A stretch of 64,000 nt of DNA, taken from NCBI RefSeq assembly GCF_000719345.1, contig NZ_JOFX01000033.1:24266-88265 (forward strand), in the 5' to 3' direction. Below are positions 24,009-32,616 of the stretch, in pieces; the first letter of the stretch is position 1; each line of letters begins with the position of its first letter. The notes under the pieces are model-generated. The model worked only from the letters and a program-made list of their open reading frames with translations. It did no database searches and had not been told where the DNA came from. The position numbers were made by a program, and so were the translations under genes. The stretch comes from Streptomyces sp. NRRL F-2664. GTDB taxonomy: Bacteria > Actinomycetota > Actinomycetes > Streptomycetales > Streptomycetaceae.

Positions 24009-26876
24009 TCAGCGGCGCCCGTCGAAGGGCCTGCCCGCGCGTTCCCTGCCGCGCCGCAGTTCCGTGCGCAGGAGGCGGGCCACCGGGTCGAGCAGACGCC
24101 GGGCCAGGTCGTCCAGGTCGAGGTCGCCGCCGCCGTGCGGGGGTGCGTCGCGCGCACCGCCGGGCCGGGCGGGGGCGGCCGGGGCGCGCTGCACCGCAGG
24201 CGGGCCGCCCGCCCGCGCCGGCGGCGCGGGCCGCCGGGCCGGTGCGGGTGAGGGTGCGGGCGCGGCGACGGGTACCGGTGCGGCGGCACGGCCGGTGGCC
24301 GCGGCGGCCGGAGCCGGCTGGGCCGCGAGCGGCGGCGCCTGCGGGCCGGTCACCGGCAGGGAGCCGACTGCGGTGGCAGCCGGCCGTGCGGGGCGTACCG
24401 GGCGTACGGGGTGTACGGGGTGCGGCGGTACCGGGTCCGGGGCGTGCCCGCCGCCGGCAGCGCGCTGGATCTGCGGCGGCCGCGCCTGCGGGCCTGCCGC
24501 GGACGGGGTGGACCAGCGCGCCGGGACCACGGGCCGGCCGGCCGGGCGGGAGCGGGGGGCCGCGGCCGGCGCGGCTCCCATGTCCGCCACGTCGAGGGTC
24601 CCCAGACCCAGGGGCCGAGCCGCCAGCAACTGGACGGACCGGGGCGCGGCCGCGCCCGGCGCGGCCGTCCCCCCGACGGTCCGGGCGCCGACCAGCGGGA
24701 CCGTGCCGGGGCGACCTGGTGCGGCCGCCACCCGCTGTACGGGCGGACGCGCCCCCGCGACCGGTGCACCGGTACGGGGCTTCGTGGCGGGCACGCCCGC
24801 ACCTGGCAGGGGCGCGTGCCCGCGGGCCCCGGAGGACGCGCGTCCGGCGGCACTCACCGGCATCGAGGGCAGGGGCGACCCGAGACCGCTGCGCACGCGC
24901 GGCCCGGCGGCCGGCCCGGACGGTGTCGCCGTGGGCGGGAGTTGGGCGAGGGGTGCGCCGAGGGGTGGGCGGGTGTCTGTCGGCCGGTCGGGGGTTTCGG
25001 GTGCCGGGCTGCCGGGCGCGGGGTCCGCGTGCCGTTGGAGGGTGGGCATGGCGGGGCTCGGGGTGGTTGCGGTGGTGGGGGCCTGCGGTATCGGGCCGTC
25101 GGGCGTGGCTGCTGGGTGTCGCTGCAGGGTGGGCATGGCGGGGCCCGGGGTGGCCGCGGTGGCGGGGGCCTGTGGGGTTGCCGTGGGCGGGAGTTGGGCG
25201 AGGGGTTCGCCGAGGGGTGGGCGGGTGCGTGTCCGCCGGTCGGGGGTTTCGGGTGCCGGGCTGCCGGGTGCGGGGTCCGCGTGCCGTTGGAGGGTGGGCA
25301 TGGCGGGGCCCGGGGTGGCTGCCGTGGCAGGGGTCGACGGGGCGGCCGTCTGCACAGGGTCGGTGAGCGGTTCGCCGAGCGGTGCTCGGGTGGGCATGCG
25401 CTGGACCGGCGTCTGCGGCACGGGCGTCGCTTCGGGCTGCGCGTGCCGCCGCACCGGAGGAAGGGGAGCGGCCGTCGGCGGGAGTCCTGTCCGCGGGGTG
25501 CCGGGCGGACCGGGGGCGTGCACCCGCTGGACCGGGGTTTCCGCTGCCGGCGCGCCGGCAACGGGCTCCGTCCGGCGGACCATCGGCATGGCCGGGGCGG
25601 CCGTGGTGCGGTCCGGCGCCCCAGGATCCGGCACGGCCACCGCGGGTTCCGTGGGCCGGTGCACCGTGGGCGTCGACGGCGTCGACGGCGTCGACGACGT
25701 CGGCACGTCGGTGCCGAGCGGGGCGCGGGACTGCGCGCGCTGGACGGGCCCGCCCGGCGCGGTGTCCGGCGCCACCGCAGGCCGTACGGCGGACACGCGG
25801 CGCCGGGGCGCGGCGGGGACCCGGGCGGTGGTGAGGGCGGGCCCGACGGGGCGCGGCCGGACCACCGCGGTCCCGCCCTCTCCCGTACCACCCGGCCGGG
25901 CGGCCGGGGACGAGGCAGCCCTGGATCCGTGCCCGTCGCCGGTGCCGGTACGGCCTTCGGCGCCTGCCCCGGGGACGACCGCGACGCGGCGGACCACCGG
26001 GAACGGTGCCGGCGAGGCCGTCCGGCGGCCGGGCTCGGCAGCGCGCTGTACGGCGGGCGCGGAGGCACCGAGTACGGCGGGGGAGTGCGCGGACGTCAGG
26101 CCGAGCGGACCGGACCCGGATCCAGGACCGCCCCGGCGCTGCCCGCGGGACGGTGCAGCAGGGCCCGCCGCGGCAGTCGGCGTGCCCGGCGCGGGAGCGG
26201 GACGCGGATCCGCCGCCCGGCCCGGGGGTGTGGCGCGCGACGGAGACGGCTGCGTGCCGCCACCCCGGGACACGGCTCGTGCGACGACCGGCCCCGGCGC
26301 GCCGCCGTCCGCGCCACGGCCGGCGGCCGGTGTCGGACGTACGGCATCCGGAGAGGATCCCGGAGCGGATCCCGGAGCGGACGCCGTCGGGTTCGGCGAG
26401 GTGGTGCCGGGACGCGTACGGCGGGGGACCTGCGGGGTGTGGTGCCCCGGAGCAGTCGGCTCCGGGCCCGGGCCCGGCTCCGCGGGCAGGGCCCGCAGCA
26501 GCAGGGGGCCGCCGCTGTGGGTGGGCCGGGCGGTGGCGGGGCGGGCGACCCCGCGGACGAGGCCCGCGGGAGCGGACGGCAGCAGCGCGTGGGCGAGTCC
26601 GGTGTCGAACGACGGGTCGCGCCACGCGGCCAGGCCGGAGCGGAAGGCGAGTCCGTCGCTGACGCCGAGGGCCGCGCGCGACACGGTCAACCGGGGCGGC
26701 GTGGTCGTGCGCCAGCCGCCGTCCCAGCCCTCGGGGACGGTCCCCGACACCGGTGCCGTGGCCGACTCCGCCCTCGGACCGGCGGACGCCGATGCCGAAG
26801 AGGCCGACGACGCCGACCCCGCGGCCGCGGGCTTCGGCACGGCGGTGCGCCGACGCAGCCTGTCCCGCCATGCCAT
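24009..26876 (-). CDS. 955-residue Pro/Ala/Arg-rich, largely disordered CIS protein
   Basis: No recognised enzymatic domain. Ordered-looking parts are the N terminus (about 55-105, LTVSRAALGVSDGLAFRSGL, then DPSFDTGLAHALLPSAPAGL) and a C-terminal helix (DLDLDDLARRLLDPVARLLR). The middle 800 residues are Pro/Ala/Thr-rich, with many VQR/LQR units (PVQRVHAPG, TLQRHADP) and near-perfect repeats at 24928-25326. It starts four bases after the 52-codon DUF6760-like gene and is followed by tube protein 2. No coiled-coil tape measure is present in the locus, so it may be a length ruler, scaffold or lumen cargo. QR-linker repeats are also seen in predicted CIS effectors. Function is not known. Confidence 0.7.
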   Translation of the reverse strand: MAWRDRLRRRTAVPKPAAAGSASSASSASASAGPRAESATAPVSGTVPEGWDGGWRTTTPPRLTVSRAALGVSDGLAFRSGLAAWRDPSFDTGLAHALLPSAPAGLVRGVARPATARPTHSGGPLLLRALPAEPGPGPEPTAPGHHTPQVPRRTRPGTTSPNPTASAPGSAPGSSPDAVRPTPAAGRGADGGAPGPVVARAVSRGGGTQPSPSRATPPGRAADPRPAPAPGTPTAAAGPAAPSRGQRRGGPGSGSGPLGLTSAHSPAVLGASAPAVQRAAEPGRRTASPAPFPVVRRVAVVPGAGAEGRTGTGDGHGSRAASSPAARPGGTGEGGTAVVRPRPVGPALTTARVPAAPRRRVSAVRPAVAPDTAPGGPVQRAQSRAPLGTDVPTSSTPSTPSTPTVHRPTEPAVAVPDPGAPDRTTAAPAMPMVRRTEPVAGAPAAETPVQRVHAPGPPGTPRTGLPPTAAPLPPVRRHAQPEATPVPQTPVQRMPTRAPLGEPLTDPVQTAAPSTPATAATPGPAMPTLQRHADPAPGSPAPETPDRRTRTRPPLGEPLAQLPPTATPQAPATAATPGPAMPTLQRHPAATPDGPIPQAPTTATTPSPAMPTLQRHADPAPGSPAPETPDRPTDTRPPLGAPLAQLPPTATPSGPAAGPRVRSGLGSPLPSMPVSAAGRASSGARGHAPLPGAGVPATKPRTGAPVAGARPPVQRVAAAPGRPGTVPLVGARTVGGTAAPGAAAPRSVQLLAARPLGLGTLDVADMGAAPAAAPRSRPAGRPVVPARWSTPSAAGPQARPPQIQRAAGGGHAPDPVPPHPVHPVRPVRPARPAATAVGSLPVTGPQAPPLAAQPAPAAAATGRAAAPVPVAAPAPSPAPARRPAPPARAGGPPAVQRAPAAPARPGGARDAPPHGGGDLDLDDLARRLLDPVARLLRTELRRGRERAGRPFDGRR
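24928..25326. repeat. Two near-identical ~145-bp direct repeats, 252-bp period, inside the Pro-rich gene
   Basis: The copy at 24928-25074 matches the copy at 25180-25326 with only scattered substitutions. Each encodes PAMPTLQRHADPAPGSPAPE and the following ETPDR...RPPLG-PLAQLPPTATP segment. The 252-base period is 84 codons, so copy number can change without a frameshift. A third, shorter PAMPTLQRH unit lies between them. Confidence 0.85.
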
Positions 26877-26880
26877 CTGC

Positions 26881-27039
26881 CTAACCGCCTTCGTTCACAC
26901 GGGTGTTGATACGCGCTATCTCGGTGACCCAGTCCTGGCGCTCGGCGTGGGTCAGGTCGAGGATCTCGTCGCGCCGCCAGTGGAAGTGGTAGGCGATGTA
27001 CGCGATCTCCTCCCGGAGCCGGGGGAGCGCGTACGTCAC
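26881..27039 (-). CDS. Small CIS protein, DUF6760-like (52 residues)
   Basis: GTG at 27039 to TAG at 26881. Reads VTYALPRLREEIAYIAYHFH, then WRRDEILDLTHAERQDW and VTEIARINTRVNEGG. The start shares GTGA with the stop of the upstream zinc-ribbon gene, and the next gene begins 4 bases after its stop, so it sits in the operon with no spare bases. The Trp-Arg-Arg-Asp-Glu and HAERxxW signature is that of the small all-helical proteins always found near tube genes in Streptomyces-type CIS loci and in some phage tails. Role probably in tube or tail assembly; inferred from position. Confidence 0.8.
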   Translation of the reverse strand: MTYALPRLREEIAYIAYHFHWRRDEILDLTHAERQDWVTEIARINTRVNEGG

Positions 27040-27533
27040 GATTCCCCCAGGCGCCCACCGGAGAGGTCGACCTCGAAGCCGCCGTCGCAGTGCGGGCAGG
27101 TGACCGCCGCGCGGGTGTGGCCCTCGCTGTTGACGCGCCGGTAGAAGTCCTGGAGGAACGCGACGTCGGTCGCGTACATCCGCTCGACGACCCCGGCGTG
27201 CACGTCGGTGACGGTGCCCAGCCGGGTGATCACCTGGCTGAGCAGGACCACGCTCAGGTACGCCGGGTTCTCCTTGACCCGCAGGTCGATCTGCGGGCGC
27301 AGCTCGTCCCGGGCCGTGGCCAGGCGCATCGCGCCGTGCCGGTGCACCGTGCCCGCCTCGTCCACATAGCCGCGCGGCAGCTCGAACTCGAACTCCGTCC
27401 GCAGCCCGTGGTCCTCGCGCGGGGCCGGAGCGGCGGCGGCCGGGGGTGCCGCCGCCTGCTCCGGGGTCTGGGCGGGCGCCGTGACCTGGAGGATCTCCTC
27501 CAGGCTGCCCGCGGTCACGGTACGGCGCCTCAT
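27036..27533 (-). CDS. CIS assembly protein with C-terminal zinc ribbon
   Basis: 165 residues. An Ala/Pro-rich leader (about 20-48) precedes a conserved domain starting LRTEFEFELPRGYVDEAGTV. It continues with LRPQIDLRVKENPAYLSVVL and ends in TCPHCDGGFEVDLSGG, a half zinc knuckle. Such proteins follow the tube gene in eCIS loci and resemble phage tail assembly chaperones (T4 bacteriophage base plate-type proteins). ATG at 27533 overlaps the tube stop by 4 bases. The chaperone role is inferred. Confidence 0.78.
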   Translation of the reverse strand: MRRRTVTAGSLEEILQVTAPAQTPEQAAAPPAAAAPAPREDHGLRTEFEFELPRGYVDEAGTVHRHGAMRLATARDELRPQIDLRVKENPAYLSVVLLSQVITRLGTVTDVHAGVVERMYATDVAFLQDFYRRVNSEGHTRAAVTCPHCDGGFEVDLSGGRLGES

Positions 27534-27970
27534 TCGACGATGATCTCCTCGAACACGATGGTCACGGTCTCGGTGGCCGCGGCGGACTCGCCGGCCTTGA
27601 GGGAGGGGCCCTCCCACTTGGAGGCCCAGCCCTGCATCAGCTGGATGCGGCGGACGGTCGCGCCCGTGGAGTCCTTGATCTCGATCGTCAGGTTCTGCCG
27701 CGCGGTGTCGACGGCACCGTTGTTGAGGGTCTCCTTGATCCACTTGGTGAACTCGCTGCTCTTGTCGAGTCCCCGGGTGATGGTGACCTCGCCCGCCTGG
27801 CGCGCGCCGGGCTGCTTGCGGATGATCTGCTTGCCCTCCGCGCTGACCTGGCGGACTTCGACGACCTCTTCCTCGACGGTCAGGCCGCTGATCTCCTGGA
27901 TGGATTCGACCAGGTAGCCGCCGAGCTGCACGCCGAAGATATGGGTGGAAAGAGCATCGCCCTCTGCCAT
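27530..27970 (-). CDS. CIS inner tube protein (gp19/Afp1-like), copy 1
   Basis: 146 residues. Phage tail tube family: FGVQLGGYLVESIQEISGLT, VTITRGLDKSSEFTKWIKET, and the final strand ESAAATETVTIVFEEI. It follows the sheath gene by 41 bases with a GAAGGA ribosome site, as usual for sheath-tube pairs, so it is most likely the major tube protein expelled on contraction. Confidence 0.95.
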   Translation of the reverse strand: MAEGDALSTHIFGVQLGGYLVESIQEISGLTVEEEVVEVRQVSAEGKQIIRKQPGARQAGEVTITRGLDKSSEFTKWIKETLNNGAVDTARQNLTIEIKDSTGATVRRIQLMQGWASKWEGPSLKAGESAAATETVTIVFEEIIVE

Positions 27971-28011
27971 GACTGTCCTTCACCTTTCCTTGTTGCTGCT
28001 GCCCCGGAGGG

Positions 28012-29562
28012 TCACTCGTCGATGAGGCTGGTGCTGTCGGAGAACTGGGCCAGCCGGAACACCACGAACTCGGCCGGCTTGACGGGCGACACACCGATCT
28101 CGCAGACCACGCGGCCCTGGTCGATGGACTCCTGCGGGTTGTTGTCGCGGTCGCACTTGACGTAGAACGCCTCCGCCGCCGTGCGGCCGAAGAGGGCGCC
28201 GCGGCGCCATTCCTCGGTCAGGAAGGCGGTGACGTTGCGCCGGATGCTGGACCAGAGCCGGTCGTCGTTCGGCTCGAAGACCACCCACTGCGTGCCGAGG
28301 AGGATCGATTCCTCCAGGTAGTTGAAGAGGCGGCGCACGTTCAGGTAGCGCCAGGCCGGGTCGGAGGACAGGGTGCGCGCGCCCCAGATCCGGATGCCGC
28401 GGCCGGGGAAGGCCCGTACGCAGTTCACGCCGATCGGATTGAGCAGGTCCTGCTCGCCCTTGCTCAGGCGCAGCTCCAGGTCCACCGCGCCGCGGATCAC
28501 CTCGTTGGCGGGGGCCTTGTGCACGCCGCGCTCGGCGTCGCTGCGCGCCCACACGCCGGCGACGTGGCCGCTCGGCGGGACGGTCGTGTTGCGGCCGGCG
28601 GCCGGGTCGAAGACGCGCACCCAGGGGTAGTAGAGGGTGGCGTAGCGGGAGTCGTAGCCCGCCTCGTCGTTGCGCCAGGTCCGCACCTGCTGCGCGGAGA
28701 GGCCGGGCGGGGTGTCCAGGACGGCCACCCGGTCACCCATCTGCTCGCAGTGGGAGATCACCGCGAGCTGTACGGTGCGCACCCCCTCCGCGTCGATGTC
28801 TCCGCGCTCGTAGGCGCTCATCAGGTCCGGGACCGCGACCATGGTGATCTCATCGATGGTCTCCAGACCGGCGAAGCCGGTGCGGGCGCCCGCGTCACCG
28901 ACGTACTCGGCCGGGTCCAGCCGGGACACCGTACCGGTGCCGGTCGCGGCGACCGGGGCGTCGGGCAGGGCCACGGTCCCGCCGGCGGGGCGGGTCTGGG
29001 CGGCCGACCGCTGCTCGGTGACCTCGATCAGCTTGGAGGCGCGCGCCTGGGTGACGAGGTAGCCCTTGACGTTCTTGCGGGCGGAGGCCTCGTAGGTCTC
29101 GGCGACCTGCTCGCCCTGGCGGACCAGGAGCTTGAAGCGGTCCTCGGGCGGGTTCTCGCCGTCGGCGTCGGCGATCTCCACGGACACACCGGTGACGCCG
29201 GGCCGTGCCGTGATCAGGAAGCCGCCGAGTTCGACGGGTTCCGCGGCGCGGGCCGGGGGGACAGCGCCGGCAGCGGCCGGTGCGGCGGCTTCGCTGCCGG
29301 ATCCGCCGATGCGGACGACGTAGGCGGCGCCGCCGCCGTTGGCGAAGTAGCCGTAGACGGCGTGGGGCAGATAGGTGCCCTGGGTGAAGCCTCCGAAGTG
29401 CTGGGTGTACTGGTCCCAGTTGGTGACCAGCGTCGGTTCGTGGAAGGGCCCGCTCTGGGCGAATCCGACGAACGCGGCGACGGCGGTGCCGACCCCTTCG
29501 ATCGGGCGAGCACCGGACTGCACCTCCTCCACGTACACGCCCGGGGTGAGGTACGTCGGCAT
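28012..29562 (-). CDS. Contractile tail sheath protein
   Basis: 516 residues. Starts MPTYLTPGVYVEEVQSGARP with the conserved sheath N-terminal arm, then IEGVGTAVAAFVGFAQSGP. The C-terminal core has GIRIWGARTLSSDPAWRYLN, FEPNDDRLWSSIRRNVTAFL and the linker strand FVVFRLAQFS. A variable surface domain lies in the middle (about 95-215). Only one sheath gene is present, unlike the three of Afp/PVC. GAAGGAG precedes the ATG. Gene dosage and position suggest its own upstream promoter in 29563-29730. Confidence 0.97.
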   Translation of the reverse strand: MPTYLTPGVYVEEVQSGARPIEGVGTAVAAFVGFAQSGPFHEPTLVTNWDQYTQHFGGFTQGTYLPHAVYGYFANGGGAAYVVRIGGSGSEAAAPAAAGAVPPARAAEPVELGGFLITARPGVTGVSVEIADADGENPPEDRFKLLVRQGEQVAETYEASARKNVKGYLVTQARASKLIEVTEQRSAAQTRPAGGTVALPDAPVAATGTGTVSRLDPAEYVGDAGARTGFAGLETIDEITMVAVPDLMSAYERGDIDAEGVRTVQLAVISHCEQMGDRVAVLDTPPGLSAQQVRTWRNDEAGYDSRYATLYYPWVRVFDPAAGRNTTVPPSGHVAGVWARSDAERGVHKAPANEVIRGAVDLELRLSKGEQDLLNPIGVNCVRAFPGRGIRIWGARTLSSDPAWRYLNVRRLFNYLEESILLGTQWVVFEPNDDRLWSSIRRNVTAFLTEEWRRGALFGRTAAEAFYVKCDRDNNPQESIDQGRVVCEIGVSPVKPAEFVVFRLAQFSDSTSLIDE

Positions 29563-29730
29563 GCTCGCTCCTTCGTCACGGCTTGCAATCAGGTCCGGTC
29601 ACAGCTTCGTGCGCGGGCGACGGGGCAGGCAGGGGCGTACGGACCGGGTCAGGGGCAAGTGCGCTGCCCTCGGGGTCGCTTCCGCCGGGCCGTCCAGGCA
29701 GCGGGTGCGCCCCCGCGTTCCGTCCGCGGG
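29563..29730 (-). other. 168-bp gap upstream of the sheath gene
   Basis: The largest spacer between co-directional CIS structural genes. It contains the sheath ribosome site and no gene. A promoter for the abundant sheath-tube transcript is expected here, but no clear -35/-10 pair stands out. Confidence 0.35.
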
Positions 29731-31899
29731 TCACACGTCCGTGATCTGGTCGAGGTACGGGCCGAACTCGCCCTCCAGGACGAGGCGTCCGAGCTTGCGG
29801 TACTCCTGGGCGACGGCGGTCATCACCTGGCGCATCGTCAGGGGTGCGCCCGAGGCGGCCGCGGAGTAGGCGGCCGTCACCGCGCAGGCCCGGATGGAGC
29901 CGCCGGCCAGTTCGAACCGGTCGGCGCAGAAGCCGAGGTCGACGTCGTCGGCCCGGGGCACCCGGTCGCCCAGGCAGCGCTCCCACAGGGCGCGGCGCTG
30001 GGCCGCGTCCGGCACCGGGAAGTCGGCGATCACGTCGAGGCGGCGGGTGAACGCCTCGTCGAGGTTGGCCCGCAGGTTGGTGGTCAGGACGGCGATGCCG
30101 TCGAAGGACTCCATGCGCTGGAGCAGGTAGGCCGACTCCATGTTGGCGTGCTTGTCGTGGGAGTCCTTCACGTCGGAGCGCTTGCCGAAGATCGCGTCGG
30201 CCTCGTCGAAGAGCAGCACCGCGTTGACGGCCGACGCCTCGGTGAAAATCCGTTCCAGGTTCTTCTCGGTCTCGCCGACGTACTTGTCGACGACCGTCGA
30301 CAGGTCCACGACGTACAGGTCCATGCCCAGGTCGGCGGCCACCACCTCGGCGGACATGGTCTTGCCGGTGCCGGAGGAGCCCGCGAACAGGGCGATGACC
30401 CCGCGCCCGCGGCCGCCGCCGGGCCGCATGCCCCACTGTCCGAGGACCTGGTCGCGGTGGCGTGCGCGCACCGCGAGGTCGCGCAGCCGGCGGTGGGTGG
30501 GGGCGGGCAGCACCAGGTCGTCCCAGCCCACGGCGGGCTCGACCCTGCGGGCGAGGCGGGCCAGTCCTGCACCGTTCTGGGCCCGTACGGCGGCCCGCAG
30601 GTCGGCGGGGGAGACGGGACGGCCGTCGAGCGCGGCGGTGCGCGAGGCGCTGTCGGCGGCGCGCCGCAGCTGCCCGGCGTCGAGGCGGTGTGCGGACACG
30701 GACCGGGCGAGCGCCTCGATCCCGGCCGCTTCGCCCGGCCCGCCTGCCGCGCCCGTGGCGCCGTGTGCGGCGGCGGCCCGCTCCAGCGCGTGCCGCCAGC
30801 GCACGGCCTGCCGGTCGGGGTCGGGCGCCGCCACGTTCAGGGAGACGGGGGTGGCGGCCGCCCAGGCGGGCTCCCAGCCGCCCGTGCCGTGCGTGAAGAG
30901 GGGGACGCCGCGCAGGGCCGCGCACAGGGTGCGCAGTACGTGGGCCCGTTCGGCGGGCGGCTCGGGAAGTGCCTCCAGCGGCCCGAGGAGTACCCCGGCG
31001 CCCAGCAGGCGGGCTTCGCGTGCGGCGGCGCGGGCGAGTGCGGGCAGGGCGCGGGCGCGGTGGGCCAGCGCGGTCGGGTCCAGGACCAGGGGGGCCAGCC
31101 CGCGGGCCCGCAGGGCGGCGGCGGCCAGGCCCTCCGCGTCTGCGCCGCGGGTGCGCAGGTGGACGTGGCCGGTGCCGCTGAGGGCCGCGGCGGCGGCCCG
31201 CTGCAGTTCGTCGGGGTCGGCGGCCGGGTCGTCGGCGGCTTCGCCGAGCACCTCCGCCAGGTGCGGGTCGGGTGCGGTGTCGCCGAGCAGGTGGGCGGTG
31301 ACCCGGTCCGGTACGGCCAGTACCCGTGACAGGGGCGGGCGTTCGGGTTCGGTGAGCTCCAGCAGGCCGCCGGCGACGAGCGGTGCGCCGGGGGCGAGCC
31401 GGAAGCGTGCGGTGTCGGCGTGGTCGCGGCCGCACAGTTCGAGGGCGAGCCCCACGGTGGGCCGACGGCGCGTCAGGTCGTCGTTGAGGTAGCCGTAGAG
31501 CCGCTCGAACCGGGCGTCCAGGTCCGGGGCGAGGGCGACCAGCAGGAGGTCCACGTCCAGCGGTTCGAGCCCGAAGCGCGTGGTGAGGACGGCGAGCGGC
31601 GATCCGGGCGGCGGCGGGCAGGCGGGTGTGGGCAGGTCGGGGCCGTGCCCGGCCCCTGCGTCGTGTCCGCCGTGTCCGCCGTCCAGGATCCGGAGGACTG
31701 CCTCGGGCGTGAGGTACTGCCCGCGGTAGGGGTCGTCCGGATCGGGGTCGGCGGCGCGCCGCAGGTCCACGGCCCGCCGCACCCGCTCCTCGACGAGGCG
31801 GAGCCGAGCCCACAGGTACGGGATCCCGCCGTCGGCGTCCGGGCCCCCGGCGGGGTCCGGCGCCGAAGCCGGGACAGGGGCCGGGAGGGTGTGCGTCAC
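29731..31899 (-). CDS. AAA+ ATPase of the CIS locus (Afp15-like)
   Basis: 722 residues. The N-terminal part (about 1-420) contains Leu-rich pseudo-ATPase or substrate-recognition sequence (LAVLTTRFGLEPLDVDLLLV). The ATPase core has Walker A SSGTGKT near residue 505, Walker B VLLFDEADAIFG near 555, sensor VLTTNLRANLDEAF and arginine finger FTRRLD. Homologues in CIS loci act in assembly or disassembly. Starts at GTG 31899 behind GAGGAG; the start normally would overlap the DUF4255 stop by GTGA, but here the upstream frame is continuous (see DUF4255 entry). Confidence 0.93.
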   Translation of the reverse strand: MTHTLPAPVPASAPDPAGGPDADGGIPYLWARLRLVEERVRRAVDLRRAADPDPDDPYRGQYLTPEAVLRILDGGHGGHDAGAGHGPDLPTPACPPPPGSPLAVLTTRFGLEPLDVDLLLVALAPDLDARFERLYGYLNDDLTRRRPTVGLALELCGRDHADTARFRLAPGAPLVAGGLLELTEPERPPLSRVLAVPDRVTAHLLGDTAPDPHLAEVLGEAADDPAADPDELQRAAAAALSGTGHVHLRTRGADAEGLAAAALRARGLAPLVLDPTALAHRARALPALARAAAREARLLGAGVLLGPLEALPEPPAERAHVLRTLCAALRGVPLFTHGTGGWEPAWAAATPVSLNVAAPDPDRQAVRWRHALERAAAAHGATGAAGGPGEAAGIEALARSVSAHRLDAGQLRRAADSASRTAALDGRPVSPADLRAAVRAQNGAGLARLARRVEPAVGWDDLVLPAPTHRRLRDLAVRARHRDQVLGQWGMRPGGGRGRGVIALFAGSSGTGKTMSAEVVAADLGMDLYVVDLSTVVDKYVGETEKNLERIFTEASAVNAVLLFDEADAIFGKRSDVKDSHDKHANMESAYLLQRMESFDGIAVLTTNLRANLDEAFTRRLDVIADFPVPDAAQRRALWERCLGDRVPRADDVDLGFCADRFELAGGSIRACAVTAAYSAAASGAPLTMRQVMTAVAQEYRKLGRLVLEGEFGPYLDQITDV

Positions 31900-32616
31900 G
31901 GCTGTCGTTCTCCTCGTCGGCGGCGGGCGGGCGCCTTCGGCCGTTCCCGGGAGCCGCCGAAACCGTCCGATCCCGCCGGGCCCAGCTCGATGTAGCGCAG
32001 CCGGCGCGCCCTCCCGGGAGCGTCCCCCGCCCCCCTCGGGTGCGGCGCCGTGCGGTACGGAGTCCACCACGAGGCCCTGGGTGACCGGCGGGGCGGTGAG
32101 CCTGCTGATACCGGCCAGCGGGGCCTTCACGCGCACTGCGAGGGACGGCCTGAGTTCGCCGCCCAGCGCCGACCACACGTCGGAGGCGGCGGGCGCGTCC
32201 ATGCCGGTGCCGCCCGCGTCCACGTCCACGATCAGGCCGAGGTCGGCGAGCGTGCCGGTGAGCAGGCGCTGGGGCAGCGCGTCGGTGGCGACCAGGCAGG
32301 ACAGCACCTGGGACAGCAGCCGGTGCTCGTCCTGCGGCCTGCCCGCCCACGCGGTGACCAGGTACGTCAGCTCGAACCAGCGGGGCGGGGTGCGGCGCGC
32401 GACGACGAGGCCGTCCGCGTCGTACACCTCGCCGGCGCCGCTGCCGCGCCGCGTGTGGTCCTCCCTGATGTCGTACAGGAACACGCACACGGTGGGAGCG
32501 CTGCGGCGGGCCGCCCAGTCACGGGTCGGCGCGTCGAAGGCGACCTCGACGCCCGACGCCTCCAGACCGGACTCCGCGAGCAGCCGCCGCAGCCCTTCGT
32601 CGACTTCGTGGATCAC
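31896..32616 (-). CDS. DUF4255 protein (Afp16-like tail terminator), apparent frameshift near 3' end
   Basis: About 239 codons once corrected. The body is intact: VIHEVDEGLRRLLAESGLEA, VCVFLYDIREDHTRRG, FELTYLVTAWAGRPQDEHRL, LSLAVRVKAPLAGI-type end. Near 32024-32035 (two G runs on the coding strand) the frame slips. The expected C terminus (GRARRLRYIELGPAGSDG, ending in a TGA that overlaps the ATPase GTG) lies in the +1 frame, while the original frame continues without a stop into the ATPase. Removing one G restores the usual protein. It starts at GTG 32616 with a GTGA overlap to the TolB-like gene. Terminator function is by homology. Confidence 0.8.

Noticed and set aside
24928..25326. Regular repeats considered as a CRISPR array
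   Set aside because: Repeats are about 145 bp with a coding period of 84 codons, in frame with the Pro-rich protein. No short constant repeats with unique spacers and no cas genes.
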